DNA from: Cinnamomum chago
Taxonomy: Eukaryota > Streptophyta > Magnoliopsida > Laurales > Lauraceae
Direction of reading: 5' to 3'
Assembly: GCA_038049695.1 (NCBI GenBank)
Contig: CP142452.1
Location: 54,642,501-54,706,500, forward strand
Length of the DNA stretch: 64,000 nt
The notes beneath the pieces were generated by a model. That model worked only from the letters and a program-made list of their open reading frames with translations. It was not told the DNA's origin and made no database searches. The position numbers and the translations under genes were made by a program. Below are positions 1-13,365 of the stretch, piece after piece (the first letter of the stretch is position 1; each line of letters begins with the position of its first letter).

Positions 1-123
1 AGACATTTTGCGAGAGTCGTTTTCACATCTTTCTGTAACTTTCAAAGGATGGAATAAAAGAAGTATCAACACCAGAGTCTTCGTTCCTCTATTCCCCTTT
101 TCCACCTTCTTTTGGGCAAAACA
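1..123 (+). mobile_element. 3' tail of the 5' LTR of Tat-type gypsy element 1 (partial)
   Basis: This is the stretch immediately upstream of a primer-binding site, so it is read as the end of a 5' LTR that starts outside the window. The terminal CA is taken at 122-123 (…GCAAAACA), a few bases before the PBS. The exact LTR boundary is inferred, because the 3' LTR partner is not seen. Confidence 0.55.
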
Positions 124-128
124 GAAAA

Positions 129-147
129 TTGGCGCCGTCTGTGGGGA
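129..147 (+). other. Primer-binding site of element 1
   Basis: The sequence TTGGCGCCGTCTGTGGGGA starts with the TGG expected opposite a tRNA 3' CCA end. TGGCGCC-type sites are common in plant Ty3/gypsy elements. The tRNA species (Asp- or Lys-like) is not resolved. Confidence 0.7.
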
Positions 148-1278
148 CTTATTACACGCTATCAGTAATGCTTCGTTGATCGAAATACTTAAGAAGAGCT
201 TGAAAAGAGCCCCTCAGTTGCTGCTGTTCTAAAAAAAACAGAGAGAGAAGAACAGATCAGAGGAAAAGCTGACAGAGACGAGATGGAGAAGATGCATAGC
301 GCCCAGTGGCCAATGAGAAAGAACGTAGCGGCCATAGAAATTGGTGTCGGCCGGTCATTCTTGCTCTACTGTGCGTATTTGTCAGACGGCCAATGCAAAC
401 GGAACATGATGGCCATAAACTATGGAGTCAGTCGTCGTCCATCCATGCCCTGCTACGCATCTAGTGGCTATTATAATAGACAACTCGTTATGATCGGCCA
501 ATGTCTGTAAAGTTATTACATCCCAAAGAGGCCACAACGACTGACTAAGTCTCGCGGCCAGTGGATTGTACACTTAAGATATCAAATGCTATATGGCCAT
601 GAGGTGCAAAGCCAGTGCGGTCAGCTTGGAGTGCTTGACACTCAGCAGCCAATACCAGTAACCTCCATCGGCCAACACCAGCAGCCTTCATCGGCTAGCT
701 CACAAAAAAAATGTTGCCGCTGGACTTTTTTCTTTACATTTTTCTTCTCTTAGGCATTCTGTCATAGAGTTCTAAGCCTTTATGCTAATTGAACGCACAT
801 TGTACAGAACCCAAGACTCTCCTAAATAGTACCAGATGGAGAATTGAAAAATGGTGACATGAATTAAATATGTCACAAATAATATGGCTAATAAGACTCT
901 TCTTTGTGAAGTTTGTCTCTATTTATAAGTCCATATTATTCAATCTATAAAGTCAGTTTCCTTTGGTCGGTAGTGAGCACTTATTACCCCACTTATGGCC
1001 TACGAAACTTGATGAGATCCTAATTAATCAGTTCATTGGTGCATGTGGGTCAAAAGCCAAATACATCACCATGAATTTGATTGGATCACATATCATTTTC
1101 TCACCCTTTTTAGGGGCTATGTTTATTGTATTGAAATGCTGGCCGTTTATCGGTAGCACGTACATGAAAACCTAGAAGTAGAAGAGGAAATGCATTGATA
1201 TGAGATTGAGCAAGTAAATATGCTCTCTTGTCATTCATTCATTATTGGTCTTTTTTTTGAGTATGTTGTAGATCAATC
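148..1278 (+). mobile_element. Untranslated leader of element 1
   Basis: About 1.1 kb lies between the PBS and the gag ATG. No credible coding region is seen; the short ORFs here are not conserved in element 2. From 300 to 700 the word GGCCA(A), often CGGCCA, recurs about a dozen times at irregular 20-80 bp intervals. The rest is AT-rich and unremarkable. Confidence 0.6.
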
Positions 1279-4200
1279 ATGAATTCTCTTGTCATCACTT
1301 TTGATGAGACCAAGGAACGCTTATATAATGTTTCTATCTAAGAAAGCAAGACTTCCAGGGGCTAGAAAAGAGCCCATGCTGGAAATGAGCTTCCAGTTCG
1401 AGTATCTGTCTTCCAACGGATGACCTCGGCTACTTCTACCGTTAGAGCTTCTCCTTTATTGGAAATGCCCTCTAAGAAAGCCATGCCATGCAGGCCATGG
1501 TTGTCCAAATATGCCCAGAATCCTTTTGGTGTTCATCTCAAAGAACATTAAAATTTGGAAAAGGTTACCCCAGCTTGCCTATGCATCAATAAAGAAACAA
1601 AGGGGCCAAGGAAGGTGCAAGACATGGAGAAAACCCCAGCAAATGGCAAAGCCAAAACCTACAAAGGTAAAGGCTTGTGCCAAATACTTGGAAAAAAGAA
1701 ACTGCAGCAAAGAAACGTGATCTCAGGTTGCACAACGTGGTCTCCTAGACCACGAAAGTTCAAGAAGATAGTTTGCCAGGGTTCAGCCTTAGCATCACTT
1801 GAAGAGAATACTTTCCATCCTCTTACTCATAAAGAGGGGAGGAGGTATAGAAGATGACATTTCGCCTCAGTCATAGTAGGGCCTACACTTTTCCCTCCAA
1901 AGGTGCATACTAAGCACCCGAAGAAGAAACAACATCATTTCCCTATCAATAATGTTACAGAACTTGCACAATTTAAAGATCTTCTGAAAAAATAGGAGAA
2001 AGATGAGGTAAAATCCTCACACTGTCGGTTCAAAATCCAGAAGGGTCAAACCCCATCATCAATCATTCCATCCCCATGATAGTACAGAGGAACGATAAAA
2101 AGAAGAGTTGCGGCCAAAGAACAATTACTTCGCAATGGATAATGAAGGAAGACGATCCTGATACTACTGTGGTTTGCATGACTGGGACCCGACGTGGCAG
2201 GCGCTCTGCTAGAATATCTGCTCGTAGTTCAAGCCTTGTCGAAGGTGAAGAATCAGATAATACTTTCAAGGGTCATGAAACTCTGGTCACGGACGAGGAA
2301 ACACCTCCAGTCAACAAAAACACAGGGGGCATGGATTCCCCAGTACTCTGGCCCATTGAAGATGATATCCCATTAACCACTCGAGATCTCGAATGTAGCT
2401 TCTCACCTCTTACTGGACCAGGCAAATTTCCTGTCTTCATGGTTGGAGAAACTAGGCCCCAATAAATGTGGCAGAACAAGCTGAAGGCGAAAACTTGGTT
2501 GAAAATATATAGGATTTTGTTAAACAACAAAATGATAGGATTAACCAAATCGGTACTCAGCTGCAATTCCTCATGGATCGAGTGACTGGTCCAATTGATT
2601 ATCCATCGGCAACCCTATCTTCTTCAAATAAGAAGGATTTGCATGCATCTGAAGCAAAAATTGATCAGATAGCGGCACAAATGCAATAGCTTTCACGAAG
2701 GTTGTCCAAGCAAAGTGGTTAACGCTAATTAGCGGACATCAAATAGATCTAGAGAAACCAGTAACTTTCATGGACGTGATAGACATACTGACTAAGACTA
2801 GGGATGAGGGGAGACTCAGGAAGAAAGGGATCATGCCAAAATATCCACCCGAAATGGATTTGGTCTCTTATTCTCCTAAGTATAAGACCTTCTTGTCTTA
2901 AATGGGCAAAAGCTTTGCTTATCAGCATTTAGTCCACTTCAAGTCCCAGTTTGGGGGCATGCCGGACATAGATGCCTTGAAAATCAGATCATTCATAGGC
3001 ACTTTGAGAGGAACTGCTTTTGATTGGTACAAACAATTACCTGAAAATTCCCTCACTTCATGGGAGGTTCTTGAGGAAAAGTTCTTACTACATTTTCAAG
3101 AAGAAGACCAGCCAGTCAGCCTAAACTCACTCACTTAACCTAAACAAGGATAGAATGAGTCTGTCTAGAGCTTCATAAACAGGTGGAGAGCACTAGCTTA
3201 TAAATGCAAGGAGCTCATCTCTCAGAAGTTGGCGGTAGATATACGCAAGGCTAATCTCAAGCCTGAGATTAAGCAAATGGTAATCAGTATTAAGACTAAT
3301 TCCATGTCTAAACTACTGGAATCAGCCATCAATACAGAAGACTGCCATAAGGAACTTGATCAGAAGCACAAGTCCCAAAGAGTTCAAACTTCCACACCTT
3401 CTGCACCCAAGGGAAAATAGAATGAAGAAGTCTTTAACATCCAAACTTCAAAAGCTCCAAGAAAGGCGCAAGATCCTAAGGACGAAGCTGCTAGGAAAGA
3501 GGACTACGAAAGGAGGAAAAATGCCAAGTACCCCGTCAATGAAAATATTGAAGATATTTTCAAGACTTTGCTGGAACATGGGAATTTAGAACTCCATTCT
3601 TCCAAAAGACCCAGTCAGGAAGGAAGAACGAATAATCCAAACTACTGGCCCTATCACCGAATGATTTCTCATCCTTCGAAAGAATGTTTCATCCTGAATG
3701 GGAGAATACAAGATATGTTGGCTAAAGGAGTTATACAACTCGATTAGCAATGTGATACTGCATCAGTCAACATGGTAGCATTCAGATCATTTGAACCTAC
3801 CAACATTGGGCCTATCATACCAAAAACGGTGGAGTTTCAACTAATTAATAAAGCCGAATATAGTGATGAACTTGTCTCGGTCAGCACAACATCTTGAGGA
3901 GTGATATGGGTGCATTCTGATCTTATAAGTGGTGATGGCTGGAAAACAGTGAAGCCAAGGTCTGCTTCTGAAAAGAGAAAGAAGATGAAAAGATCACTTC
4001 ATAACTCTCGTCGGACAGTCAAGGCACAACCTATATATAAAAGAGGCAAAAGAGGAAACTAAACCTGCACCAAGGAAAAGGGCACCAGTAGAAATTTCTA
4101 AGCTGATAAGGAGACTTATTACTTTGGCAGATTTCCTTCTCCCCCTCAATGAAAAAGAAGATGAGTTGCAGATTTCAAATTGCAACCGAATCTCCGAATT

Positions 4201-5306
4201 GAAGCACTCTCCACCGTCACATTCGGAGAACTTAGATGGAGAATGGGTCCCCCCCCCACAATGTTGCCACTCGTGGATGATGACCACCAGGACAGTGATC
4301 CGGAGTTTGATCCTGATGAAGAAGATTACCTTTCAGATGAGGTATTGAATGAAAATGACTTCATCACTGATCCCTTCTTCTATCAAGAGAACATCCCATA
4401 AATAGAAGTTCAAATCTACAATTCAAGACTCCCTGAACTTGGTGATTGGCAGGTGGACCCTCCTTCATTCCCGGTGCCGAAAATCCATTCAGATCCTCTA
4501 CCGATTGTCGATAATGGCGAATTCCGCTGTCAAGCACCTGCAAATTCACATAGAGAGGATATGCTGGCTATCATGATCAGCGACGTGTCCTCAGGATCTG
4601 ATGGAAATCATCGTGCAGAGTTTGAAGAAGCTCCTGACACTGTACTAATCAGTTCATCGGATTCATTCATCACAAGAATACATAAGATTATTACCTTGGA
4701 TAATGAACCGACAAGCTTTGAGAATGAACCCGAGGTGACGCCTTGCCATGTGGCCGCTAGTATGAAAAAAGAAACCACTATATCCTTTGCATCTGTTGAT
4801 GTGTAGGACGTAGCTGAAAGAATGGCAAATCTCTTCTCTTAGCAAGAAGAAGTTCTGGCTATCTAGAGAAGCACTGGGAATGGTTTTAGGTTCGGAAGGA
4901 ATTATAAAGCCAACTATGACAAACCTCCCTCACCAACTCCTTCTACTCTTCCTCTTGCCTCTCCTTCACTTGTAGTCCCCACAGGACAAAATGTAAATGT
5001 TGATGGTAATGAAAGGCTGATAGAGCCATTTAAGTACGACATTGTCGAACATCTGAGGCACATGCCTGCACGATTACACATTCTCGATCTACTGCAGATG
5101 TCGAAAGAAACTTGAGACGGTTTCATCAAAGAATTGCAAGCACTAGATCCTAGTAATCAAGTACATGTGGCCCAAGTGCATCAAATAGAGAAGAAACATC
5201 AAGTAGCTAAATCCAAAAGGCCCCAGAAGCACTGTGAAGAGTGTTACTCCATCCAGAACGCTTCTAAAGCTACTATCTTGTTCTCTAAAGAAGATTTGTT
5301 GCTGGG
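1279..5306 (+). pseudogene. Element 1 gag and gag-protease linker, degenerate (Tat-type)
   Basis: The start MNSLVITFDETKE matches element 2 gag (MAASLTITFDENK), which fixes the ATG at 1279. A stop follows within about 20 codons. The capsid (Retrotrans_gag) region is readable at about 2,900-3,330, with DALKIRSFIGTLRGTAFDWY matching element 2. A YWPYHRMISHPSKECF zinc-binding-like segment follows at about 3,640-3,690. Further readable blocks at 4,453-4,806 and 5,035-5,300 correspond to the region before protease. Stops and frame changes occur throughout, so no polyprotein can be made. The segment ends abruptly in KEDLLLG at a solo LTR and resumes at 8,412. Confidence 0.85.
5302..5306. repeat. 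Target-site duplication CTGGG, left copy
   Basis: CTGGG at 5302-5306 is repeated at 8407-8411, directly flanking the TG…CA solo LTR. Five bases is the normal target-site duplication of a Ty3/gypsy integrase. Confidence 0.9.
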
Positions 5307-8300
5307 TGTAAGACCCCGTCCCGAGTGACCTCAATTAGTGTTATTTTAGTTGTGTTTTAGTTCTAAGTGTGATTAATGAATGTTGGTTAAGTTGGGAATA
5401 TAATAGATTTTGATATAGTTTTGGGGAGATTAGAGTGCTTTGGTGACTTGTGGGGCCCTTTGGGGGTTCCTTTCTATGACTTTGCATGTGCTTGGGGATT
5501 TATCAGAGATTCTTGCATTCATTGTTTTAATCCCGTTTTGTTTATCTTGTTAATCCCTACAACTTTTATGTTGATCCCGTGCCCGTCCGAGATCCCGAAA
5601 CCTGATTTCCTCGCTATGAGGGCAAAACAGTCTTTTTACACTAAATCTGTACCCAAAACTTGATATCCCCGAAACCCGTGAAACATATCCTTTTTGGAAA
5701 CTAGATATTTCGGTGATCATTTCTTCCTTGTTCGTCGAATTCATCCGAAGTCCTGAAAACCGTGATTTCAGCCCAATGAGATTATCAATAGTGGAGCCCA
5801 CTCCCCACTTGTTTATAAAGAAACCCTTCTCCCTCATTTCCCTTTTCTAGTACAAGCTTTAGCTAGGGATTCCCTTTTCTCTTTCTTCTTCTTCTTCTTC
5901 TTGCTCTCTTCATCTCAATCTCCTACCAAACTTGCACCAACATCAAAATGGACTTCATCATTCTCTTCCTCATCTCGAAGGCTACCCATTGATGTCATTT
6001 TGAGATAAAACCTCCCATCCCAAGATCTTCATTGAGGTTACTGTTGCCATTAGAGGACCTTACAAGTAAGTGATCCTCTCCATCTTATAGATTCGTATTC
6101 TTCTAGTCCTAGAGAAGCTTCATCTCCTTTATTGTGAGTTCTCTCCTTCTATTCCATGTTTTGACTCTTTTAGGATTTGTATTTGGGGATTTTTGTTCAT
6201 AGCTTCGATTCTTTGCTTGGAGGAGTGTTAGAGCTTGATTTGCTTGATTAGCTTGGACCCAAGGCAAGTGGATGATTTGATTTTCATGAGCTTATAATGG
6301 TTTTGGTATTTCCACTCATGCCTATTTATTGTATTGATTTGAAATAAATGTTCATGATAGAGCATTGATAGTTCATTTTTGTCATAGAAATGTATTGGTG
6401 CATAGCATTTAATTTTCTCTTGTTTTATTCTAAATGTACTCTTATGTGTAATGGTTTCCTTCTTTCTTTCTTTGTATTGGATGTGATGTTGATGGAGGAG
6501 AATGGATTGGATATTGTAAGAGATTTGCTGTTGTTTTGAATGAAGTTTTGGACTCCTCATTGGATGTATAAAAGAGGCTAGAAAGAGGTTGTAGAAGGAA
6601 GAGATAGAGAGGAACTGAACTGTCCCGGAATCAGTTTCTGGACAGTTCGCTCGAGCGAAGTGTCCAGAAATGGGTTCGGAGCATTCCAGAGGGCAGTTCG
6701 CTCGAGCGGACCCTTTGGTCGCTCGAGGGAACCTCCCATAACTCGTTCCAGAGAGTGGTTAGTTCGAGCGAACCAATACTTTGCTCGAGCCAACCTGACT
6801 CTGGATGAGTTCGCTCGAGCGACCTCAACTTCGCTTGAGCGAACCCACCCAGACAACCATTACAGAGAGCTAACCGCTTGAGAGAACCTCTAGTCCGCTC
6901 GAGCGATTGGTACTGTTCACCTGGGACTGTTTTGGGAGCATAAATAAAATGCTTATATATTTGAGAGAGGTTTGTTGGGAACTCCATTGTATTGAGAAGA
7001 ACTGTTCATATGATTTGACATCCGTTTGAGAAAGAAACCACGTCACGAAGATGTCATTTGAAGTTGTAAAAATCCTAAGGTGTATAAGGAGCTCGGAATG
7101 TCCCCAAACTCAAAGAGTATCAAGTGGTCATTAAATCGACATACGGGACCCCTATTCACCTTAAACGAATCTTGAACCCCGGTACTTGTCTTGAGATTTT
7201 GAAAGTTCATTTGTATTTTACTATTTCCCGAACTTCTTATGTATTCTCGAAAATGCCGAAATTGCAATTGTAGCATCTTGTTAGCCTGATAAGCATGCCC
7301 GAATTTATATGACAGTTGTGCCTTTGAGCACCCCGTCCCATTTATTTATATACTTACACTTGATGTACTTTATACATGTTTTAATCTTGTTATTTGACCT
7401 ATGAGTCGGCACCACTAAGCTTGGATAACCCTGTTGGTCCGATCCACCGACTAGGAGATCCCCCTCTTGTCCCGCCAGCTGCAGTTTGGATCCCGCTACC
7501 CGGTTATTACCGTGGTCTTGTCCCGATGCCGCCGATTGCTACTGTGGTTCCCGATGCCCGGCTCGCTACCGTGGTCATGTATAGTATATGTATATGTATT
7601 TATAAGATCCACTGTTTCTCCTCACCTCGAGTGACTGAGATCAGTGCCTAGTTATTGCTCTTTCACTTTAGTGATGGAGGATTTAGCTTCGTGTGGTTGC
7701 CATCTTACTTGTTTCCCCGTTTCCTTGGTTACCTTTACATGTTTTACAATGCACACTTGTATTTGAATAAATGTTTTATTTAGTTTATAGAAACTGTTAT
7801 TTAAACAAGTTTTTAAATGCTTTTGAAGGTAAATTCATTTATTATTTTATTGTCATTGTATTTTACCCATTTGCCAAACCGTCGTGTTTGACCCCCTCTG
7901 TGGTACTCAGGTCCGGATATTGTCTATCCCGAGGCGGAGCTTGAGGATGCAGTCGGCGAACCGCAGTGCCTAGTTGAGTGGCATGTTGATGATGTCATTT
8001 AGACATTTGGTTGCTACGAGAGACGTGATATTTTGGGAACGTTTAACCATTCTTTAGGGATTGGTATTTTGTTTATATTGGCCTTTGTTGGCCTCTATTT
8101 TTGGGAATGTAATTAAATGATCTTTTGTATAAACTTTAACTTACATTTGGAAAACATGCTAATGATCATTGCTCATTCTGATACAGTATTATACTTGTGT
8201 TATTGTCTTTATGAATAAAGATGGTTTGAATATTTGATTTGCTACACGCTTCCGCACTTAGTAGAAATGTTCATATATGGTTGTGATATCCTCACCGCGG

Positions 8301-8406
8301 ACACCTATGGGAAATTAAATCTTTACACTCATCACCTAACATCTCACCACACCACATTACTCCCGATCCCGGATTAGTCCGATAGGCCCGGTCCGGGGTC
8401 GTGACA
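5307..8406 (+). mobile_element. Solo LTR of a chromovirus (Tekay/Del-like), 3.1 kb
   Basis: It begins TGTAAGACCCCGTCCCGAG and ends GGTCCGGGGTCGTGACA, flanked by a perfect CTGGG duplication, with no PBS, coding region or second LTR. It is therefore a solo LTR, the usual product of LTR-LTR recombination. The termini match in form the chromovirus LTR at 60,993-63,887 (reverse strand, TGTTAGACCCCGACC … TTCCGGGGTCGCGACA), which supports the family call. It interrupts element 1 between KEDLLLG and the protease domain. A palindrome cluster lies at 6,648-6,905, with AT-rich TATA-like sequence at about 6,940-6,960. A second TATA-like site, TTTATAAAG, is near 5,812. Confidence 0.88.
6648..6905. repeat. 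Cluster of CGCTCGAGCG palindromes in the chromovirus solo LTR
   Basis: Exact or near copies of the 10-bp palindrome CGCTCGAGCG start at 6648, 6699, 6720, 6761, 6782, 6812, 6832, 6875 and 6896. Successive spacings are 51, 21, 41, 21, 30, 20, 43 and 21 bp, so most copies form pairs 20-21 bp apart. The cluster ends about 35-50 bp before TATA-like sequence (TAAATAAAAT, then TTATATAT at about 6,953). Confidence 0.9.
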
Positions 8407-11400
8407 CTGGGGAACGCCAATCATACAAGGCCTTTATATTTCACCGCATACATCAAAGAAGTATCAGTTCCCAGGGTACAAGTGGATCCAAGGTCAACTC
8501 TTAATCTTATTACCGTTATGTCATTGCAAGATTTGGGAGTTCTCCCAAACAAGCTTACCAGCACCAATACTGTAATTCAAAGATATGATGGCGAAATTCA
8601 AAATCCCATTGGGAAGATTCAATTCAAATTCCAGCTTGGGAGTTTGGCTTCTGAAGTTACCTTACATGTCGTCAAAACCCGAGTTTACTATAACATCTTG
8701 CTCGGAAGGAGATGGCTTCACAACTACTCTATTGTACCATCTACCCTTCTCCAGTGTTTCAAATACATTGATGATGGTGGAAAGGTATATCGTGTGTTCG
8801 CTGATGAGGAGCCTTTCAAAGGAAGAAAGGTTTACTTCACTGATACAGCCATGTATGAAGAAAGGAAACCCAATATAAAGAAGCATGTGGTGGGAACGAG
8901 TACATCTGAGTTAGCCAAAGCCTCGAGTCAGCAACAAAAGAAGAAGCTGGGGATACTGTTGTAGATACACCCGAACCTTTCACAATCAAGGTGAAACCTT
9001 AGTCATTGCTGCTAAATCTTCTAAATCAGTCAATGTGGCTTCTCCAGTTAACCAGCCAAATCAGGGAATCCACTGGCTTGACCTGTTATGGACCCTCAAT
9101 GCAAATAGTGAATTGCCCCAAGATCGCAATGGAGTTGGACATTATGAAACTCCAATGTATAGTTCGGCATCTCAAAGGATGTTTAAACTCATGATGAGTG
9201 AGATGGGAAGTCGTCATCCAATTTATCCTACTCTAATGTCCTTATCTCACAACCAGGGGAGTCGGCAAGAGAGAGAATCCAGGAGGCTAGGAAGCAAAAC
9301 TTGTAGCTTAGCCTGACGGGACATCCTAAGACGTTCATTGGATCTGATACACATATTGGAGGCATGCCAATCAAGGAAAATAGAAACGGTTTCCCTACAG
9401 CATTTAGTTCTCACACGTTAAGGGCCGGGTGAATCTGTTGTTTATTATATAGATTGATGGATGGAATTGGCTTACAGGTGTGAGGAATCTCCTCCTCGAC
9501 ACGTGTGGATCTCATTATACCGACATAGCTTATATCATGATTTTCGCATACTATCCATAGGGAAAGATTTCAAAATTTTTGAGGAATTCGCTAGTTTCAT
9601 GGGAACTGTCGAAGATCATGTTCTCTTCCATTTGAAAAACACGAGAAGAAGATCACACTCTACAAATGTAGTATCTCTGGTACAAGATTCTGATTTTGAA
9701 TCTAACTCAGAAGAAAATAGTGGAGTGTTCATCGACCCACCGCCAATGACAGGATATGAGCCTCCTCTCCATCCATACATAGCCCGTATCTAATATTCAA
9801 AGTTGAAAGGTCAACCTTTATGGTACCCACCAACAAACCTTGGGACACCGGCAGGATACTCCATCGGGCAGAAGATGCCTCCACTTCATCTCCACCTGGG
9901 GATTTTGTCAGTGAAGGCAAGCCAGACCTCAAACCTTACAGTCATCAATCCCACAATATGATAAGAAATATGGGCTATAATCTCAAGAAGCCTACTGGAT
10001 TAGGGATGACTGAAGGGATACTGGTACCTTAAATCGGTATGATGAAGAGGCAAAAAGAACAAGTATTGGGTACACTCCTTACCAGAACATGCCTATAGTC
10101 ACAAAAAGAAATAGGGCGAAAACAGTGGGATTCACCAAAGAATATGATTCTGATGATTCTTTGGAGACAGATTTACAGGAAACAGCTGATTGGAACATCT
10201 TCCAGCACCAAGAAAAGGCCATTGATGATAATGATATAGCATCCCGGGCCACTGATCACTGGGAGCCAGAGTTTGATGAAAGTCAAAATCCATACAAAAC
10301 TGGCCCTTGGGATCATTTGATTCTGAATGTTCAAACCACTGAGCCTTCAAAACCGAATCCTTGGAAAGGGATCAGGCCTTGGTATCTCCAAATGATACCC
10401 CAGAGGGATTTGTGGAGTTGGAAGCTTCCGAAAATAATGTGGAAGAGCCTCCTCCCAACCCTCCAACTAAAGATCAGGTGCAAGAAGTAAATCTGGGAAC
10501 CCTAGACAATCCTCGTCTTACCTTTGTAAATGCTCGTATTAGAGGAAAGGAACTAGAGGATTTCATGCATTTCTTGTGTGAGTTCGTGGATTGCTTCGCA
10601 TGGACTTATGCAGAAATGCCCGGATTGGATCTAGAAATTGCTGTGCACAAACTGAATATCTCAAAAGATATCAAACCAGTAAAACAAGATCAACGGCGCA
10701 CCAAACTAGAGATCGTGGAAAAGATTGAAAAAGAAGTACAAAAACTTTGAGATGTCCAATTTATTCGGAAAGAACAACATCCTGATTGGCTGGCCAATAT
10801 TGTCCCCGTTACAAAGAAGACTGGGCAAATTAGGATATGTATCATTTCCAAGATCTAAATAAGGCATGTCCGAAAGATGATTTTCCGCTGGCTATCCCTG
10901 AAATCATGATTGATAATACATTTGGGTATGAGAGAATGTCATTCATGGATGAGTTCTGGGCATAGAACCATATCAAGATGTCCTTAGAAGATGAGAAGCA
11001 CACCTCATTCAGGACACCATTTGGGGTATACTGTAACATAGTCATGCCATTCGGCCTTAAGAATGCAGGAGCCACATATCAAAGAGCTATGATGAAAATC
11101 TTCCAAGATATCCAGCATAAGACAGTCAAATGTTATGTATACGATCTCGCCATTAAAAGTAAGAAGGACACTCACCTTGATGATTTACACAAAGTCTTCG
11201 AGCGATTGCGGAAGTTCAAATTGTGTATGAATCCTCTCAAATGCTTCTTCGGAGTATCTTCAAGAAAGTTCCTCGGATTTGTAGTGCGCATAGTAGGAAT
11301 CGAGCTTGACCCAATCAAAGTCAAAGCAATACTAGAGATGCCTCCACCAAAAACTCTTAAAGAGCTCAGAGTTATACAGGGCAAATTGACCTACATTAGG

Positions 11401-13365
11401 AGATTCATCTCTAACCTATCTGGCAAGTGCAGACCTTTCTCTCGCCTGATGAAGAAAATGGTTGATTTTGTCTAGGACAAGGAATGCGATGAAGCCTTCA
11501 AAGACATCAAAAGGTATTTGACCAATCCACCTGTACTGGAAACTCCAAGGTCAAATAAACCATTTATCCTATACACAAGGGCCTTAGATCATTCGTTGGG
11601 CGCTATGCTAGCTCAAAACAACAATGATGTCAAAGAAGTGGCTCTCTACTATTTATCTCGAATGTTAGTAGGGGCAGAGTACAAATACAAGCCTATTGAA
11701 AAAGAATGCTTGGCTCTTATGTTCGCAGTATAAAAGCTTCGACACTACCTACTGTCAAATACAATATATTTAGTGTCCCGGATCAATCCACTGAAGGTAT
11801 TGATGACAAAGGCTGGTTCTTTGAACGATCAACCAGCCAAATGGTCTATATTATTATCATGCTATGATATAAGATATACACCAGCAAAAGCAATCAAAAG
11901 GCAGGCTTTGGTAGATTTTCTGGCTGAACATCCTTTATCAGAAGACTCTGAATTCAAAGATGACTTTTTGAATGAACCAATATTCTTCGCCGAAAAGATC
12001 ATTAAACGTATTGCTGATCCCAATCTTCACTGGATCATGCACTTTGACGGAGCCACACGAACCAATGAATTTGGTGAAATGGTGTCAGGAGTGGGAATTA
12101 TCTTCTACAGTTCAGAAAGAATATACATACCTCACTCCTTCTCATTGTTAGAGCCTTGCTCTAACAACGCAGCTGAATATACAACTCCTATCATGGGGTT
12201 CGAGTTAGCATTGGAATCTGGCATCGACATATTGGCTGTATACGGAGATTCTCAACTGATCATAAAACAAATGAATCTCTAATTTGAGGTAAGAAAGCCA
12301 AACTTGGTCCCTTACTTAAACAAAGCACAAAAGCTCAAAGACCAGTTCACGTTTATAGAATTCCATCATATACCAAGATGTGAAACTGTCTAAGCAAATG
12401 TTATAAGAGGACTAGATGCTTCAATGGCCTTACCAGAGAATGGTATGGTGGAGATTACCGTCACTGGACGGAAGTTACTGCCACCCCTTGATACTCACCA
12501 GGCTGTAGTAGATTGCTTTCAAGTCTCGAGAAATAAAGCTCCTTCATATGAAAACTCATTTAGAGACTAGAGAGAATTCTTCATTGACTACATCATACAT
12601 GCCATCCTACCCGACAACATCAAAGATCGAACTAGTATCTAGTGGCGTACACCTACATATTATTATGATCTTCCATCCAAAACTCTATATGGTGCTCATC
12701 CCAAAAGGATGCCTATCCCAAAAGGAAGTTGAAGAGGCATTAAAAGAAGTCCATGCAGGGCTATGTGGTGCTCATCAGGTTGGACCTAAATTACATGACC
12801 TTATATGAAGTTTGGGGTATTACTGGCCTACAATGATTGCAGACTCCATACAGTTTGCCAAAAAATGTAGGGAATACCAAGTTCATGGTGATTACATACA
12901 TCAACCGCCGACTTATCTACATCCCACAACGGTGTATTGGCCTTTTGAAGCCTGGGGCATGGACATCATCAGAAAAATTTATCCCTCATCGAACAAGGGC
13001 CACCATATCATCTTGGCGGCCACGGATTATTTCTCTAAATGGTTCGAGGTAGTTCCATTGGCGGAGGTGAAAGCTGACACTGTAATCAGTTTCGTCAAAA
13101 ACCACATTATCTATCATTTTGGTATGCCTAAACGCTTATATCACGACAATGGGTCCCAGTTCAGCAATGAAAAATTCTATAGATTTTGTGACAAGTATGG
13201 TATTCATTGCTACCCTTCCACCGCATATAATCTTGTAGCAAATGGACTGGCATAAGCTTTCAACAAAACCATCTGCAAAATTATGAAGAAAATGGTCTCC
13301 AGTAACAAGAAGTCATGGGGAACGAAACTCCACGAAGCTCTTTGGGCTTACCGGATCACAGTCAG
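8407..13365 (+). pseudogene. Element 1 pol: protease, RT, two RNase H domains, integrase N-terminal part (degenerate)
   Basis: Retroviral-type protease is readable at 8,412-8,770, but the DPGS of element 2 is DPRS here. A degenerate G-patch-like region is near 9,950-10,030. RT runs about 10,560-11,480; its catalytic YVDD is YVYD at 11,134-11,145 (TAC at 11,140-11,142 in place of GAC). The first RNase H covers about 11,510-11,930. A second, archaeal-type RNase H (HFDGATRTNEFGEM … SNNAAEY) lies at about 12,030-12,420; this doubling defines the Tat clade. Integrase zinc-finger and core follow from about 12,725 (GMDII … HDNGSQF). At least ten stops or frame breaks are visible, for example near 10,748, 10,843, 10,962, 11,473, 11,731 and 12,280. 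It stops at WAYRITV, where a solo LTR is inserted. Confidence 0.9.
13361..13365. repeat. Target-site duplication GTCAG, left copy
   Basis: GTCAG at 13361-13365 recurs at 15835-15839 on the other side of the TG…CA solo LTR. Confidence 0.9.

Noticed and set aside
6578..6987. Arg/Ser/Glu-rich ORFs around the CTCGAG palindromes
   Set aside because: The repeated RSSER-type peptides come from the palindrome array; no coding signal.
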